From Cryobacterium sp. SO2 (GTDB lineage Bacteria > Actinomycetota > Actinomycetes > Actinomycetales > Microbacteriaceae): a stretch of 64,000 bases of DNA. The notes beneath the pieces were generated by a model, which did no database searches, had not been told where the DNA came from, and was given only the letters and a program-made list of their open reading frames with translations. Below, one piece after another: positions 49,811 to 57,721 of the stretch. Both the position numbers and the translations under genes were made by a program. The DNA lies in the NCBI RefSeq assembly GCF_026151165.2, contig NZ_CP117849.1:2852001-2916000 (forward strand), read 5' to 3'. The number at the start of each line of letters is the position of its first letter. Positions within the stretch are counted from its first letter, which is position 1.

Positions 49811-51283
49811 CTAGCGAACCCCGCTCATCAGCCGCAGGATGGGCCGGGTGAACAGCCCCAGGATGATGCCCAGCACAATGGCGATGCCGCCGAGCACCCC
49901 GAAGTACAGCAGCTCGGGCGCGGTGGCGTACCACTGGGCCAGCACACCCGAAATGGCGGTGCCCAGGGCCACCGAGAGGAAGAACAGGGCCACCATCTGC
50001 GTCTTGAACAGCTCCGGCGCAAGCTTGGTGGAGACCGACAGCCCCACCGGCGAGAGCAGCAGCTCGGCAATCGTGAAGACCAGCAGAATGCCGATCAGCG
50101 CGAGCAACGGGGTGGAATTCGGCGCTCCCCCGGCGAACGGGAGGAACAACAGGAACGCCACGCCCATGATGCCCGTGCCGAACGCGAACTTCACCGGCGT
50201 GGACGGCTGCGACGCGCCCCAGCGGGTCCAGAGCGCGGCGAACACCCCCGACAGCACGATGATGAAGACTGGGTTGATCGACTGCACCCAGGGCACCGGC
50301 ATCTCCCAGCCGAACAGGTTGCGGTTCAGCCGCTCGTCGGAGTAGATCGTCACGACCGTGAACTGCTGTTGATAGAGCGACCAGAACGCCACACTCGCGA
50401 TGAACAGCGGGATGAACGCGTACACCCGGCGGCGTTCGACCGTGGAGATGTGCCGGTTGCTGAGGATCACGATGAAGTACGACACGGAGGCCACGATCGT
50501 CACCCCGATCACGATGGTCACCAGGTTCGACGCCGTGATGACGCCCGTGAGCACCAGCACCACGATCAGCACGATGCCCCCGGCCGCAATGGCCCCGTAG
50601 GGCAGGTACCGGCGTCGCGGCAGCGGGTCGGGCACCGCGCGGGATGAGGCGGGCAGACGCTTGCGGCCGAACGAGTACTGGGTGAGGCCGATCGCCATCC
50701 CCACCGCGGCCAGGCCGAAACCGTAGTGGAAGCCCAGGGTGGACTGCAGCAGCCCGGTGAGCAAGGGGCCGAAGAACGCGCCCAGGTTGATGCCGAGGTA
50801 GAAGATCGAGAACCCCGCATCGCGCCGGGGATCCTCCCGGCGGTAGAGCGTTCCCACCACCGACGTGGCGTTGGCCTTGAGACCGCCGCTGCCGAGGGCG
50901 ATCAGGATGAGGCCCACGATCACGCCGGCGACATCCGGAATCAGGGCCAGGGCGATGTGCCCGCACATGATGATCACCGCACTGACGAAGAGCACCCGCT
51001 CGGAGCCGGCCAGCCGGTCGGCGACCCAGGCGCCCACGATGGTGGAGAGGTACACCGCCCCGCCGTACGCCCCGACGATCCCGGCCGCCGTGGCCTGCGG
51101 TATCCCGAGGCCGCCCTCGGTCGCCGAGTAGTAGAGGTAGAGCAGCAGGATGCCCTGCATCCCGTAGAAGGAGAACCGCTCCCACATCTCCACGCCGAAG
51201 ATGCTGGCCAGCGCCCGCGGCTGACCGAAGAATCGGTGGTCGTCCTGTGCGATCTCTGGCCCAGGCTCGGCGATCTTCGCCAT
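49811..51283 (-). CDS. Peptide MFS transporter (POT/PTR family), copy 2
   Basis: A 490-residue paralog of the adjacent transporter with the same gene length (1473 bp). The DDHRFFGQPRALASIFGVEM opening, VEMWERFSFYGM motif and PTR2 signature FYLGINLGAFFGPLLTGLLQ are identical or nearly so. Differences concentrate in the central cytoplasmic loop (RKRLPASSRAVPDPLPRRRY against RKHLPESSRQVPAPLPRSQY). A recent tandem duplication is clear. ATG 51283. Confidence 0.94.
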   Translation of the reverse strand: MAKIAEPGPEIAQDDHRFFGQPRALASIFGVEMWERFSFYGMQGILLLYLYYSATEGGLGIPQATAAGIVGAYGGAVYLSTIVGAWVADRLAGSERVLFVSAVIIMCGHIALALIPDVAGVIVGLILIALGSGGLKANATSVVGTLYRREDPRRDAGFSIFYLGINLGAFFGPLLTGLLQSTLGFHYGFGLAAVGMAIGLTQYSFGRKRLPASSRAVPDPLPRRRYLPYGAIAAGGIVLIVVLVLTGVITASNLVTIVIGVTIVASVSYFIVILSNRHISTVERRRVYAFIPLFIASVAFWSLYQQQFTVVTIYSDERLNRNLFGWEMPVPWVQSINPVFIIVLSGVFAALWTRWGASQPSTPVKFAFGTGIMGVAFLLFLPFAGGAPNSTPLLALIGILLVFTIAELLLSPVGLSVSTKLAPELFKTQMVALFFLSVALGTAISGVLAQWYATAPELLYFGVLGGIAIVLGIILGLFTRPILRLMSGVR

Positions 51284-51478
51284 GCTGACAAGGTACGCCT
51301 GAGGCGCGCGGAGCACGACCTCTGGGTTGCGCCGAGCCTGCCCGGGCGCCGGGCGCGTGGGGCGGGCTCTGCGAGCGGTGGGTGGTTTTTCGGCCTTGCG
51401 GCGGCGGGCCACCCTTCAAGCTGCAAGACTTACCGCCTTGCGCGAGCCGGCTTCTAGCGCGGCCGCCCCGCACGAGCC

Positions 51479-51793
51479 CTAATCAAGCTCCAGCGCCAAT
51501 CGCAACGCGTCGTTGATCTCATCAAGCTCGGCCCGACTGACGTGCCCGACGAGAGTGCCGAGACGCTCCGGCGCGACCGCTGCCGTCTGCTCGATGAGCA
51601 TCTGGGTGGATTCCCCGCCGATTGTGATTGTCGGGCGAAAGCTCTGGGGTCTGGCCGAACGCGAGGTGGGCGCGACCAACACGGTCGAGAGCGTGAGGTC
51701 ATCGGACTGCAGAACGATGGCGTAGCGCACACCTGCCTGCTCGTGTCCGCGGGTGCCTCGCGGTGCGGTCAGGCGGTGGATGTCACCACGCAC
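51479..51793 (-). CDS. MazF/PemK-type toxin
   Basis: A 104-residue endoribonuclease toxin. VRGDIHRLTAPRGTRGHEQAGVRYAIVLQSDDL is the canonical MazF opening (RGDI...P..G.EQ.G.RP.VVVQ), and STVLVAPTSRSARPQSF continues the SH3-like barrel. The GTG at 51793 puts Arg-Gly-Asp at residues 2-4 as in the family and overlaps the antitoxin gene by 11 bp. Confidence 0.88.
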   Translation of the reverse strand: MRGDIHRLTAPRGTRGHEQAGVRYAIVLQSDDLTLSTVLVAPTSRSARPQSFRPTITIGGESTQMLIEQTAAVAPERLGTLVGHVSRAELDEINDALRLALELD

Positions 51794-52013
51794 GCAGGTC
51801 TTCCATCTCTTGGAGAACGGCACGGCTTTCGGCACGATCCGCCTCGTCCTCGAGCAGAACGGTGGATTCGTAGCGCATCTTCTCTCGCCGACGTAGGCGG
51901 GCAGCATCCACCAGCGCCTGACGAATAGCTGTGGACACCGTCGCGCCATCCGCGGTCAGCTCATCCAGAGCCCGCTGAGCGGGTTCATCGGTTCTGAAAT
52001 TGATGACGGCCAT
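51783..52013 (-). CDS. Antitoxin of the MazF-like pair
   Basis: A 76-residue protein, MAVINFRTDEPAQRALDELT at the start, with a ribbon-helix-helix-like N-terminus (TVSTAIRQALVDAARLRRREKMR) and a disordered acidic C-terminus (LEDEADRAESRAVLQEMEDL) suited to wrap the toxin. The order antitoxin-toxin with overlap is standard. It probably represses its own promoter, which lies in the 107-bp gap to HepT. Confidence 0.85.
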   Translation of the reverse strand: MAVINFRTDEPAQRALDELTADGATVSTAIRQALVDAARLRRREKMRYESTVLLEDEADRAESRAVLQEMEDLRAW

Positions 52014-52120
52014 GGAACAAGAATACGACAGCACGTAAGACAAATCCACTACACGATTCGTTTTTCTCCAGCCCACGGGTGGGCCTCAGATGAGGCGCAC
52101 TCTCGACTTTTCCGCCCGCG

Positions 52121-52459
52121 CTAGTCAATCCCCAGTTGCACCAGTAGCCGAGGAAAGTCCGTGACGAGCGCATTCCAGACGATCTGGTAATCGGTGTTCG
52201 CGTAGTCATGGGCGAGGTAGTTACGCATAGCCCGCAGCTCCGTCCACGCCACGCGTGGGTGCTGGTCCCGATAGGCCTCAGGCAACCGCTCGACGGCGGT
52301 CTGCAGGTCGATCACGATGGCTTTCGCCGCGAGCTGCTGGGTGCGATCGGCTCGGTCGAAGAACACTTCTCGCCCGCGAGCCGTGATGAGGTTCGCGTGA
52401 CGAACCAGATCCCGGATGTCGGCCAGCAGCGCATCCGTCCGGTCGAATTCGTGAGTCAT
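52121..52459 (-). CDS. hepT: HepT-like RNase toxin
   Basis: A 112-residue all-helical HEPN protein. The active motif Arg-x4-His-x-Tyr is present as RNYLAHDY near residue 80. HepT toxins are RNases that the cognate MntA antitoxin silences by adding AMP units to the Tyr of this motif. It lies 28 bp downstream of the nucleotidyltransferase gene. ATG 52459. Confidence 0.9.
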   Translation of the reverse strand: MTHEFDRTDALLADIRDLVRHANLITARGREVFFDRADRTQQLAAKAIVIDLQTAVERLPEAYRDQHPRVAWTELRAMRNYLAHDYANTDYQIVWNALVTDFPRLLVQLGID

Positions 52460-52487
52460 TGTGCCACGCTCCCGCGGGCCCGGTCGC

Positions 52488-52940
52488 TCACAATGGCACC
52501 GCCTCGGCGACGGCCCGGTCCCGGATGGCGCCCTCGGCCCTGTCACTCATCACGTCGACGTGCATGCCGAGAAGCGTCTCGAGATCGAGCACCAGTCCGG
52601 CCGCATCGAGGATGGATGCGTCCGGGGCGAAGGTGACGAGGAGGTCGATGTCGCTGCCGACGACATCCGTGCCCCGGGCGACGCTGCCGAAGACCCGCAC
52701 GGCGCCGGCCCTGCGGCTGCCGGCCAGTTCGATCACGCGGTCCCGCTCGCGCTGCAGCACCACCGACGGCCGCTCAGCGGCGGCGTCCAGGATGCGGGCC
52801 AGCGTCTCGGGTCGCGGTTGCACGCGGCCGGCCTCGTACGCAGAGAGATTGGGCTGCGGCACCCCCGCGCGGAGGGCCAACTCGCTCTGCGAGAGTCCGG
52901 CCCGTGCGCGCGCTTCGAGAATCCGCGTCGCTATGCTCAT
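52488..52940 (-). CDS. mntA: MntA-like nucleotidyltransferase antitoxin fused to an XRE helix-turn-helix
   Basis: A 150-residue protein. Residues 1-60 are an XRE-type DNA-binding domain (RILEARARAGLSQSELALRAGVPQPNLSAYEAGR). Residues about 75-125 are a minimal nucleotidyltransferase with the MntA motif GS-x10-DxD, read in VFGSVARGTDVVGSDIDLLV. It should polyadenylylate HepT. The fused DNA-binding domain probably gives autoregulation through the palindrome just before its start. ATG 52940. Confidence 0.9.
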   Translation of the reverse strand: MSIATRILEARARAGLSQSELALRAGVPQPNLSAYEAGRVQPRPETLARILDAAAERPSVVLQRERDRVIELAGSRRAGAVRVFGSVARGTDVVGSDIDLLVTFAPDASILDAAGLVLDLETLLGMHVDVMSDRAEGAIRDRAVAEAVPL

Positions 52941-52947
52941 GCCGGAA

Positions 52948-52966
52948 TTATAGCCCGGGACTATAA
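52948..52966. promoter_or_regulatory. Palindromic operator before the MntA/HepT genes
   Basis: TTATAG-C-CCGGG-A-CTATAA: 6-bp perfect arms about a CCCGGG centre, 7 bp upstream of the ATG. The AT-rich arms may double as the -10 element (TATAGT/TATAAT-like), so binding of the XRE domain would block transcription. Confidence 0.7.
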
Positions 52967-53053
52967 GCGGATGCGAGATGCCCGCCCACGCCCGAGCGCC
53001 GTGCCACCCGGCGCTTCGGGCCGATATCCCGAACCCTGTGCCTACAGTTCGCC

Positions 53054-53464
53054 TTACCGCGGCCTACGCAACCGGATGGGCCCCTTGGCGGTCGACGGAT
53101 CGACCACCGACCCGCCCTGGGTGATCTGCAGCTCCCCGCGGGCCACCATTCGGCGGGCGGCGCGCCGGGCCGGCTCCATCAGATCGCGCCACTCGTCGCC
53201 GCCGATGGCTCGGGCCGCGTCGGACGGACAGGTCGTGGCATCCTGCGCTCGGGCCGCCAGCAACGTGCCGATGGTGTCTTCCAGCTGGCGGTCGGTGTCG
53301 TCAACCCGGTGGGCGCGGCACGCGTCGGAGCAGTACTTCACCGCATCCCAGTTGTCGGCCCACTTCGCGCGCCACTCGATGCGCCGTCCGCAGGAGGCGC
53401 AGGTCTTCTCCGACCGTTCGCCGGCAGGGTCAGACGAGGCGGATGCGCGTTGACGGTGGGCCAT
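53054..53464 (-). CDS. DUF2256-DUF3253 fusion protein
   Basis: A 136-residue protein. The N-terminal zinc-binding half has CASCGRRIEWRAKWADNWDAVKYCSDACR (DUF2256-type Cys pairs), and the C-terminal half (LEDTIGTLLAARAQDATTCPSDAARAIGGDEWRDLMEPARRAARRMVARGELQITQGG) is a winged-helix-like DUF3253 domain. Cytosolic; nucleic-acid binding is plausible but unproven. ATG 53464. Confidence 0.88.
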   Translation of the reverse strand: MAHRQRASASSDPAGERSEKTCASCGRRIEWRAKWADNWDAVKYCSDACRAHRVDDTDRQLEDTIGTLLAARAQDATTCPSDAARAIGGDEWRDLMEPARRAARRMVARGELQITQGGSVVDPSTAKGPIRLRRPR

Positions 53465-53481
53465 GCCTTCTATCCTGCGTG

Positions 53482-53660
53482 ATCGGGCCCCTGAGCGGGT
53501 AGAGCCACCCCTCGAGGTGAGCCCCCGTGGTTCACTGCACCTCGTACCGGCGACCGCGCCCGCTAGAGCGGGCGCGGTCGCCCACACGAGGTGCAGTCAC
53601 GGCCCCCAGCCCCTCGCGCGCTGGCAAAACGCGTCATCGGGCCCTTGAGCGGGTAGAGCC
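53482..53660. repeat. Composite repeat: direct repeats around a large hairpin
   Basis: A 25-bp direct repeat (ATCGGGCCC(C/T)TGAGCGG...) occurs at 53482-53506 and 53636-53660 with one mismatch. Between them, 53536-53595 forms a long hairpin: TGCACCTCGT pairs with ACGAGGTGCA and GCGACCGCGCCCGC pairs with GCGGGCGCGGTCGC around a tiny loop. The second direct repeat ends one base before the leftward oxidoreductase stop codon. Confidence 0.75.
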
Positions 53661-53661
53661 C

Positions 53662-54696
53662 CTACTGCGCAGGCGCCACGTCGATGAGCACCTTCCCCAC
53701 CACGCCGCTCTCCACGAGCGCATGGGCATCCGCCGTGTGTACCAGGTCGGTGCGGTGCAGCGGCAGCCCGGCCTCCTCCCCCACGGCGAGCGCGCCGTCA
53801 ACGAGGGCCGCGTTGATGTCCTCGGCCGCCGCCCGAATCTCGTCCATGCCCACGGTGTACAGCAGCACGAACTGGTAGCGCACGTTGAGGCTGAAGTGCC
53901 GGCGCACGTCGAGGGTCATCTGGTCGCCGCCGTTGTTGGCGTACACGGCGATCGACCCGCGGTTGCGGATGACGGCCAGGTCCAGCTCCGCGTTCTGGGC
54001 GGGTGCCACCTCCACGATCTGGTCCACGCCGTCCGGGGCGATGGCCCGAATCTGGCCGACGATGTCGTGGTCGGTGTAGGTGAGCACGTGCTGCGCGCCC
54101 GCGGCGGTTGCCAGCGCGGCCTTGGCCGGTGAGCTCACTGTCGTGATCACGGATGCTCCGGCCCACCGGGCCAGCTGGATCGCGGCGTGCCCCACCGCAC
54201 CGGCGCCGCCGGCCACGAGCACGGTCTTGCCCGAAAGCGCACCCGGATGCAGCCGGCGCGGGCCGTCTTCGGCCACCGTCAACGCGCGGTGCGCCGTGAT
54301 CGCCGGCACCCCGAGGCTCGCGCCCTGGTCGAAGCTCGCATTCGCCGGCAAGGCAAAGACGCGCTCCGCGGGCAGCACAGCCAACTCCTGAGCGGACCCA
54401 CTGTTCGCGCGCTGGTACGCGGCGAGCGCCAGCCAGACCCCGTCGCCGACCGCCACGTGCTCCACCCCGGCGCCGACCGCATCCACGACCCCAGCACCGT
54501 CCTGATTGGGCACCACTTCGTCGAACGCCAGTTTCTCGCCCGGCGCCGCGCCCTGGCGCGACTTCCAGTCGGTGGGGTTCACCCCGCTCACCACGATGCG
54601 CACCCGCACCTCGCCGGCGCCCGGTTCGGCCACCGGCCGATCCACGAGCTGAAGCACGGACGGGTCACCGGTCTGGCTGTACACAATGGCTTTCAT
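53662..54696 (-). CDS. NADPH:quinone oxidoreductase (zinc-independent MDR family)
   Basis: A 344-residue medium-chain dehydrogenase/reductase. The N-terminal VVSGVNPTDWKSRQG and PNQDGAGVVDAVG blocks are of the quinone-reductase branch, and GKTVLVAGGAGAVGHAAIQLARWAGASVI is the NADPH-binding Rossmann motif. The zinc ligands of alcohol dehydrogenases are absent. It reduces quinones or enones. ATG 54696. Confidence 0.93.
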   Translation of the reverse strand: MKAIVYSQTGDPSVLQLVDRPVAEPGAGEVRVRIVVSGVNPTDWKSRQGAAPGEKLAFDEVVPNQDGAGVVDAVGAGVEHVAVGDGVWLALAAYQRANSGSAQELAVLPAERVFALPANASFDQGASLGVPAITAHRALTVAEDGPRRLHPGALSGKTVLVAGGAGAVGHAAIQLARWAGASVITTVSSPAKAALATAAGAQHVLTYTDHDIVGQIRAIAPDGVDQIVEVAPAQNAELDLAVIRNRGSIAVYANNGGDQMTLDVRRHFSLNVRYQFVLLYTVGMDEIRAAAEDINAALVDGALAVGEEAGLPLHRTDLVHTADAHALVESGVVGKVLIDVAPAQ

Positions 54697-54802
54697 GTGA
54701 GAGGCAACGCTGGCGCGGGTGGAATGTTTCCCGGCCTGCCCATTTGGCGGCGCTGCCTCGTTGGCTCAGCCCGATCGCGCGGGGTTCGGCCGATCCACGC
54801 GT

Positions 54803-54866
54803 TCCGCGGGCTACGCGCCGTTTCGCGCCCAGCGCGCCACCCGCGCAACGGCGCAAGACCCGCGCA
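54803..54866. repeat. 64-bp palindromic intergenic element, copy 16
   Basis: In the 458-bp divergent gap 54697-55154. The left inner arm is changed (CGCGCCCAGCGCGCC). A partial arm follows near 54880-54915 (CGCGCAGCTGCGCCCGACC). I see no gene in the gap; the last 150 bp must hold the promoter of the rightward small-gene trio. Confidence 0.85.
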
Positions 54867-55154
54867 ACGCCAACCGCCCGCGCGCAGCTGCGCCCGACCC
54901 GCGCAGCGGCAGCTCTTCGGGCGGCGCACGCACCCCCGCGTCAGGCCGAGCGACCCCGTTCAGTGCGGTGCACGCTATCGACCACCCCCTCCGCCGCACA
55001 AGTCGGCACTTGCGCCGACTAGCAATCCCCCGCGACTGAGCGGATGGTTGCAGGCACCCGTTCATCGTCGCTCCCGGGCCCGCACCGCCGGTGCGGCTCC
55101 CACCAATGCACGACACGGGCACGGAAGAATTGTCGAAACCTGGGTGAAGATCAG

Positions 55155-55391
55155 ATGAGCAGCAACTCAACTAGCACCATGTCCGTGCGCTCGCTTCGGA
55201 TCTGGAGCGGCATCGGAGCGGGCATCCTCACCGCCGGGCTCATACTCCTCGCCTTCGGCGTCGCGTTCTGGAAACCGCTGAGCACCGCACCCGACCTCTG
55301 GGCGATGACAACCTGGGCACTGGTCGGGGTGGGCCTGATCGTGACGGTCATCGCCACGGCCACGCTGGCCACCAGATCACGCCGGGAATAG
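55155..55391 (+). CDS. Small two-TM membrane protein
   Basis: A 78-residue protein with two helices (about 14-38 and 49-70: IWSGIGAGILTAGLILLAFGVAFW and WALVGVGLIVTVIATATLATR). It starts a rightward trio of small genes (55155, 55419, 55866). Family not recognised. ATG 55155 follows GAAGATC. Confidence 0.65.
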   Translation: MSSNSTSTMSVRSLRIWSGIGAGILTAGLILLAFGVAFWKPLSTAPDLWAMTTWALVGVGLIVTVIATATLATRSRRE

Positions 55392-55418
55392 CCGACCATG
55401 CAATCCGCGAAGGAACCC

Positions 55419-55748
55419 ATGGACGAGACCTCCGACCGCGCCCAGACTCAACGGCAACTTGACACCATCACTGCACGCATCGACGCACACGTGTTGAACT
55501 CCCAGCGCATGACGGATGCGCGCCAGGTCACGGCCGAGCACCGCGATGCCGGCAAAGGGGCGGTGGAACAGGCCCTGTCCGAGCGGGGCCTGCCGGGCGC
55601 CGCCGAGCAGGGCAGAGCGCTGGTGTTCGGACTCGCCTCACTCGCGCGGTTGAACCGCAAACGCCTCCGGCTCGAGACGCGCATCGCGGCCATGGAACCA
55701 GACGTTGCTGCAGGCCGGGAGGAGCTGGAGCGCCAGGAGAAGCTCTAG
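55419..55748 (+). CDS. Small coiled-coil-type hypothetical protein
   Basis: A 109-residue hydrophilic, helical protein (RQLDTITARIDAHVLNSQR, LNRKRLRLETRIAAMEPDVAAGREELERQEKL) likely to form a coiled coil. ATG 55419 is chosen because GAAGGAACCC stands directly before it; an in-frame ATG at 55398 precedes that site. No domain recognised. Confidence 0.6.
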   Translation: MDETSDRAQTQRQLDTITARIDAHVLNSQRMTDARQVTAEHRDAGKGAVEQALSERGLPGAAEQGRALVFGLASLARLNRKRLRLETRIAAMEPDVAAGREELERQEKL

Positions 55749-55865
55749 AGCCGGAGGAGCCGCGACGCCGGGCGAACTCGGAGCTACACTCACTGCGCGG
55801 GCGACTCCGGGGCTCGCGCCGCGCCCGCACCACACTGTCTTCTCCGTGCAAGAAAGCAGGCCGCC

Positions 55866-56072
55866 ATGACCGTCCCGCGACTTCTCCTCCTTGCCGGCAT
55901 CGCGCTGCTCTGCTACCTCCTGGGCACACGGGCCGGCCGAAAACGATCAGAGCAGATCCGCGAGAGCGCCCGCAAGGTCTGGCACTCCCCCGAGTCGAAG
56001 AAGGCCCGGGGCACGCTGCAGAAGCTGGCTAAGCGCAACGCGAAGAAGATCGATAAGGCCGTTCACCACTAG
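55866..56072 (+). CDS. 68-residue membrane-anchored basic protein, paralog 2
   Basis: Same length and plan as the 31679 protein: N-terminal helix (LLLLAGIALLCYLLGTRAG), basic linker, and the shared end KLAKRNAKKIDKAVHH. The ribosome site AGAAAGCAGG also resembles that of paralog 1. Since the other copy sits in the alkaline-shock cluster, the two may serve different stress conditions. Confidence 0.8.
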   Translation: MTVPRLLLLAGIALLCYLLGTRAGRKRSEQIRESARKVWHSPESKKARGTLQKLAKRNAKKIDKAVHH

Positions 56073-56120
56073 CTGGCGCTGAGCCTGTCAACGTAATTCC
56101 GCTACCCGACCTCGAAAACG

Positions 56121-56260
56121 CGCCCCTCTCGCTGGTCGAGCTCGTCGAGACCCCGGAACCTGACCTCACCAACGCACTCTTCTCGCGGGATCTCGACAGG
56201 CTCGATCAGCGGGGCTGTCGCGCCCCTCTCGCTGGTCGAGCTCGTCGAGACCCCGTAACC
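56121..56260. repeat. Three-unit mosaic of the GGTCGAGCTCGTCGAGACC repeat
   Basis: Unit 1 (56121-56160) and unit 3 (56221-56260) are nearly identical, starting CGCCCCTCTCGCTGGTCGAG. Unit 2 (about 56183-56212, GATCTCGACAGGCTCGATC) is the same motif in reverse. Related single copies lie at 58395-58416 and 61783-61805. This alternating layout is that of bacterial interspersed mosaic elements. Confidence 0.8.
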
Positions 56261-56272
56261 CGACCTCGAAAC

Positions 56273-56878
56273 CTAAACGTCGACGTCCGCTACCCCGCGC
56301 GTCGCACCAACCGGCAACCCCGGCACCCGAGCCCCCGCAAGTCTCCGGGTCATCTGCAAATAGTCCGGCCTCACCGTAACCCGGCCGCCCACCGCCAGCT
56401 GTCGCCGGGTCTCACCCAGCAGATGCTCCACCGCCTGTTCCAGCCGCTCGTACCTCTCCACCCCATAGTCCTCGTGCTTATCGGGCAGGCCTTTGCCCTT
56501 CTCCCGCATCGAATACGAGTGGTGCCGCACGAGCATCGCGGCCAGCTGAACCTCCGCGCCGCCGACGAGTTGCAGCTGGCCCACCCCGATCCGCACACCC
56601 TCGTGCGCGTTCTCCAGCTTCGCCAGGTCGACCGGTGCCCCCTTGCTGCCCACGAGGTGCAGCATCCGCAGGGCCTGCGAGGTCACCTCGACGGTGGCAT
56701 CGCGCAGATTGTCCATCTGCATGTCGTGTCGTTTGGTGCGGCGGGCCATCACAGACTTGATACTTTCCGCCACGATAACCGACAGCGCGGCCCCGGCGAA
56801 CGCGCCCACGGCGATCGGCCAGGTGGCCAGGTCGAATCCCGGAATGGCCGCGGCGAACGAGGCGGTGTCACTGATCAT
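56273..56878 (-). CDS. Membrane-anchored hypothetical protein
   Basis: A 201-residue protein with one N-terminal helix (about residues 18-40, ATWPIAVGAFAGAALSVIVAE) and a long mostly helical cytosolic part with DNLRDATVEVTSQALRMLHLVGS and VERYERLEQAVEHLLGETRRQL. No known domain. ATG 56878 without a clear ribosome site. Confidence 0.65.
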   Translation of the reverse strand: MISDTASFAAAIPGFDLATWPIAVGAFAGAALSVIVAESIKSVMARRTKRHDMQMDNLRDATVEVTSQALRMLHLVGSKGAPVDLAKLENAHEGVRIGVGQLQLVGGAEVQLAAMLVRHHSYSMREKGKGLPDKHEDYGVERYERLEQAVEHLLGETRRQLAVGGRVTVRPDYLQMTRRLAGARVPGLPVGATRGVADVDV

Positions 56879-56947
56879 GACCCCACCCTAGAGCAGCGGA
56901 TCAGCCGCGAACGGCCGCCGGCGCCGGGCCCGGCGGCCGCTCTAACG

Positions 56948-57565
56948 TCAGACGGCCCCGGCGCCCAGGGCGATGTCGAAACCGGCGCCATTCCGCGCCA
57001 CGCCCACCAGCAGGATGCCGGCCCATTCCAGGGCGTGGGTCATCTCGAGCCCGCCGGCGTCGCGGGGCCGCATCCCCAGGCTCTCCAGGAACGCTGCGAC
57101 CTGTGCCTTCGCCTCAGCGCCGTCGCCGGCGAAGAACAGGTCCACCGGCTTGTCCTCGGCAATCACGCCGCCGAAGATCGTATTGAACGCCTTCACCACG
57201 TGTGCGCCGTCAGGCGCCACGGCGGCGATCTGCTGGGCCACCGAGTTGCCCGGCGTCGTCACGACCCCAATGCCGTCGGCGTTGAACGGGTTGGTGATGT
57301 CCACGAGCGTCTTGCCGGCCAGGGCGTCGCCGTAGTGCGTCACCACGTCAACCGCGGCCTGGTACAGCACGGCCAAAACGACGATGTCCCCCGCCGGCCG
57401 GGCGCCATAAGTGCCGACGGTGGCGCCGTGGCCGATCTTCTCGGCGAGCGCCTGAGCCGTGGCGATGTTGCGGCTCATGAGCTCGACGGTGTGGCCGTGC
57501 GTCGCCGCGCGGGTGCCGATGGCGGTGGCCATGTTGCCCGAGCCGATGATGCTGATGGTGGTCAT
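56948..57565 (-). CDS. NADP-binding F420-reductase-like oxidoreductase
   Basis: A 205-residue protein with a Rossmann fold: TTISIIGSGNMATAIGTRAATHGHTVELMSR binds NADP(H), and LVDITNPFN and VVKAFNTIFG are the typical blocks of F420-dependent NADP reductase-like (DUF-type NADPH-binding) proteins. The actual electron partner is unknown. Divergent from a TetR regulator with palindromic sites between; that regulator is the probable repressor. Confidence 0.88.
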   Translation of the reverse strand: MTTISIIGSGNMATAIGTRAATHGHTVELMSRNIATAQALAEKIGHGATVGTYGARPAGDIVVLAVLYQAAVDVVTHYGDALAGKTLVDITNPFNADGIGVVTTPGNSVAQQIAAVAPDGAHVVKAFNTIFGGVIAEDKPVDLFFAGDGAEAKAQVAAFLESLGMRPRDAGGLEMTHALEWAGILLVGVARNGAGFDIALGAGAV

Positions 57566-57630
57566 GGCGTGTAATCCCTTGGTGTGGTTGGAGCAGGTAA
57601 TCGTGGGTCCGTGCCGGCTCGATATTATGT

Positions 57631-57699
57631 ACACCGTTCGGTGTGGTTAACGTATCCGGCGGATGCGCGGAGTGTCAAGTTATGCACACCGATCGGTAC
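57631..57699. promoter_or_regulatory. Two TetR-type operators between the reductase and regulator genes
   Basis: ACACCGTTCGGTGT (57631-57644) is a perfect 6-2-6 palindrome. A weaker copy, ACACCGATCGGTAC, is at 57686-57699. One lies near each start codon, as expected for control of both genes by the TetR protein at 57722. Confidence 0.82.
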
Positions 57700-57721
57700 C
57701 CGAGTGGGCTACGCTGGACCC

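Noticed and set aside
53482..53595. tRNA or tRNA-like gene
   Set aside because: A D-arm-like word and a T-arm-like GGTTCACTG are present, but no matching acceptor stem or anticodon arm can be drawn; the main structure is a simple long hairpin.
54811..55170. Leftward 119-codon frame in the gap before the small-gene trio
   Set aside because: It runs through the palindromic element (copy 16) and partial arms; its text is Arg/Ala/Gly-rich with no ordered domain.
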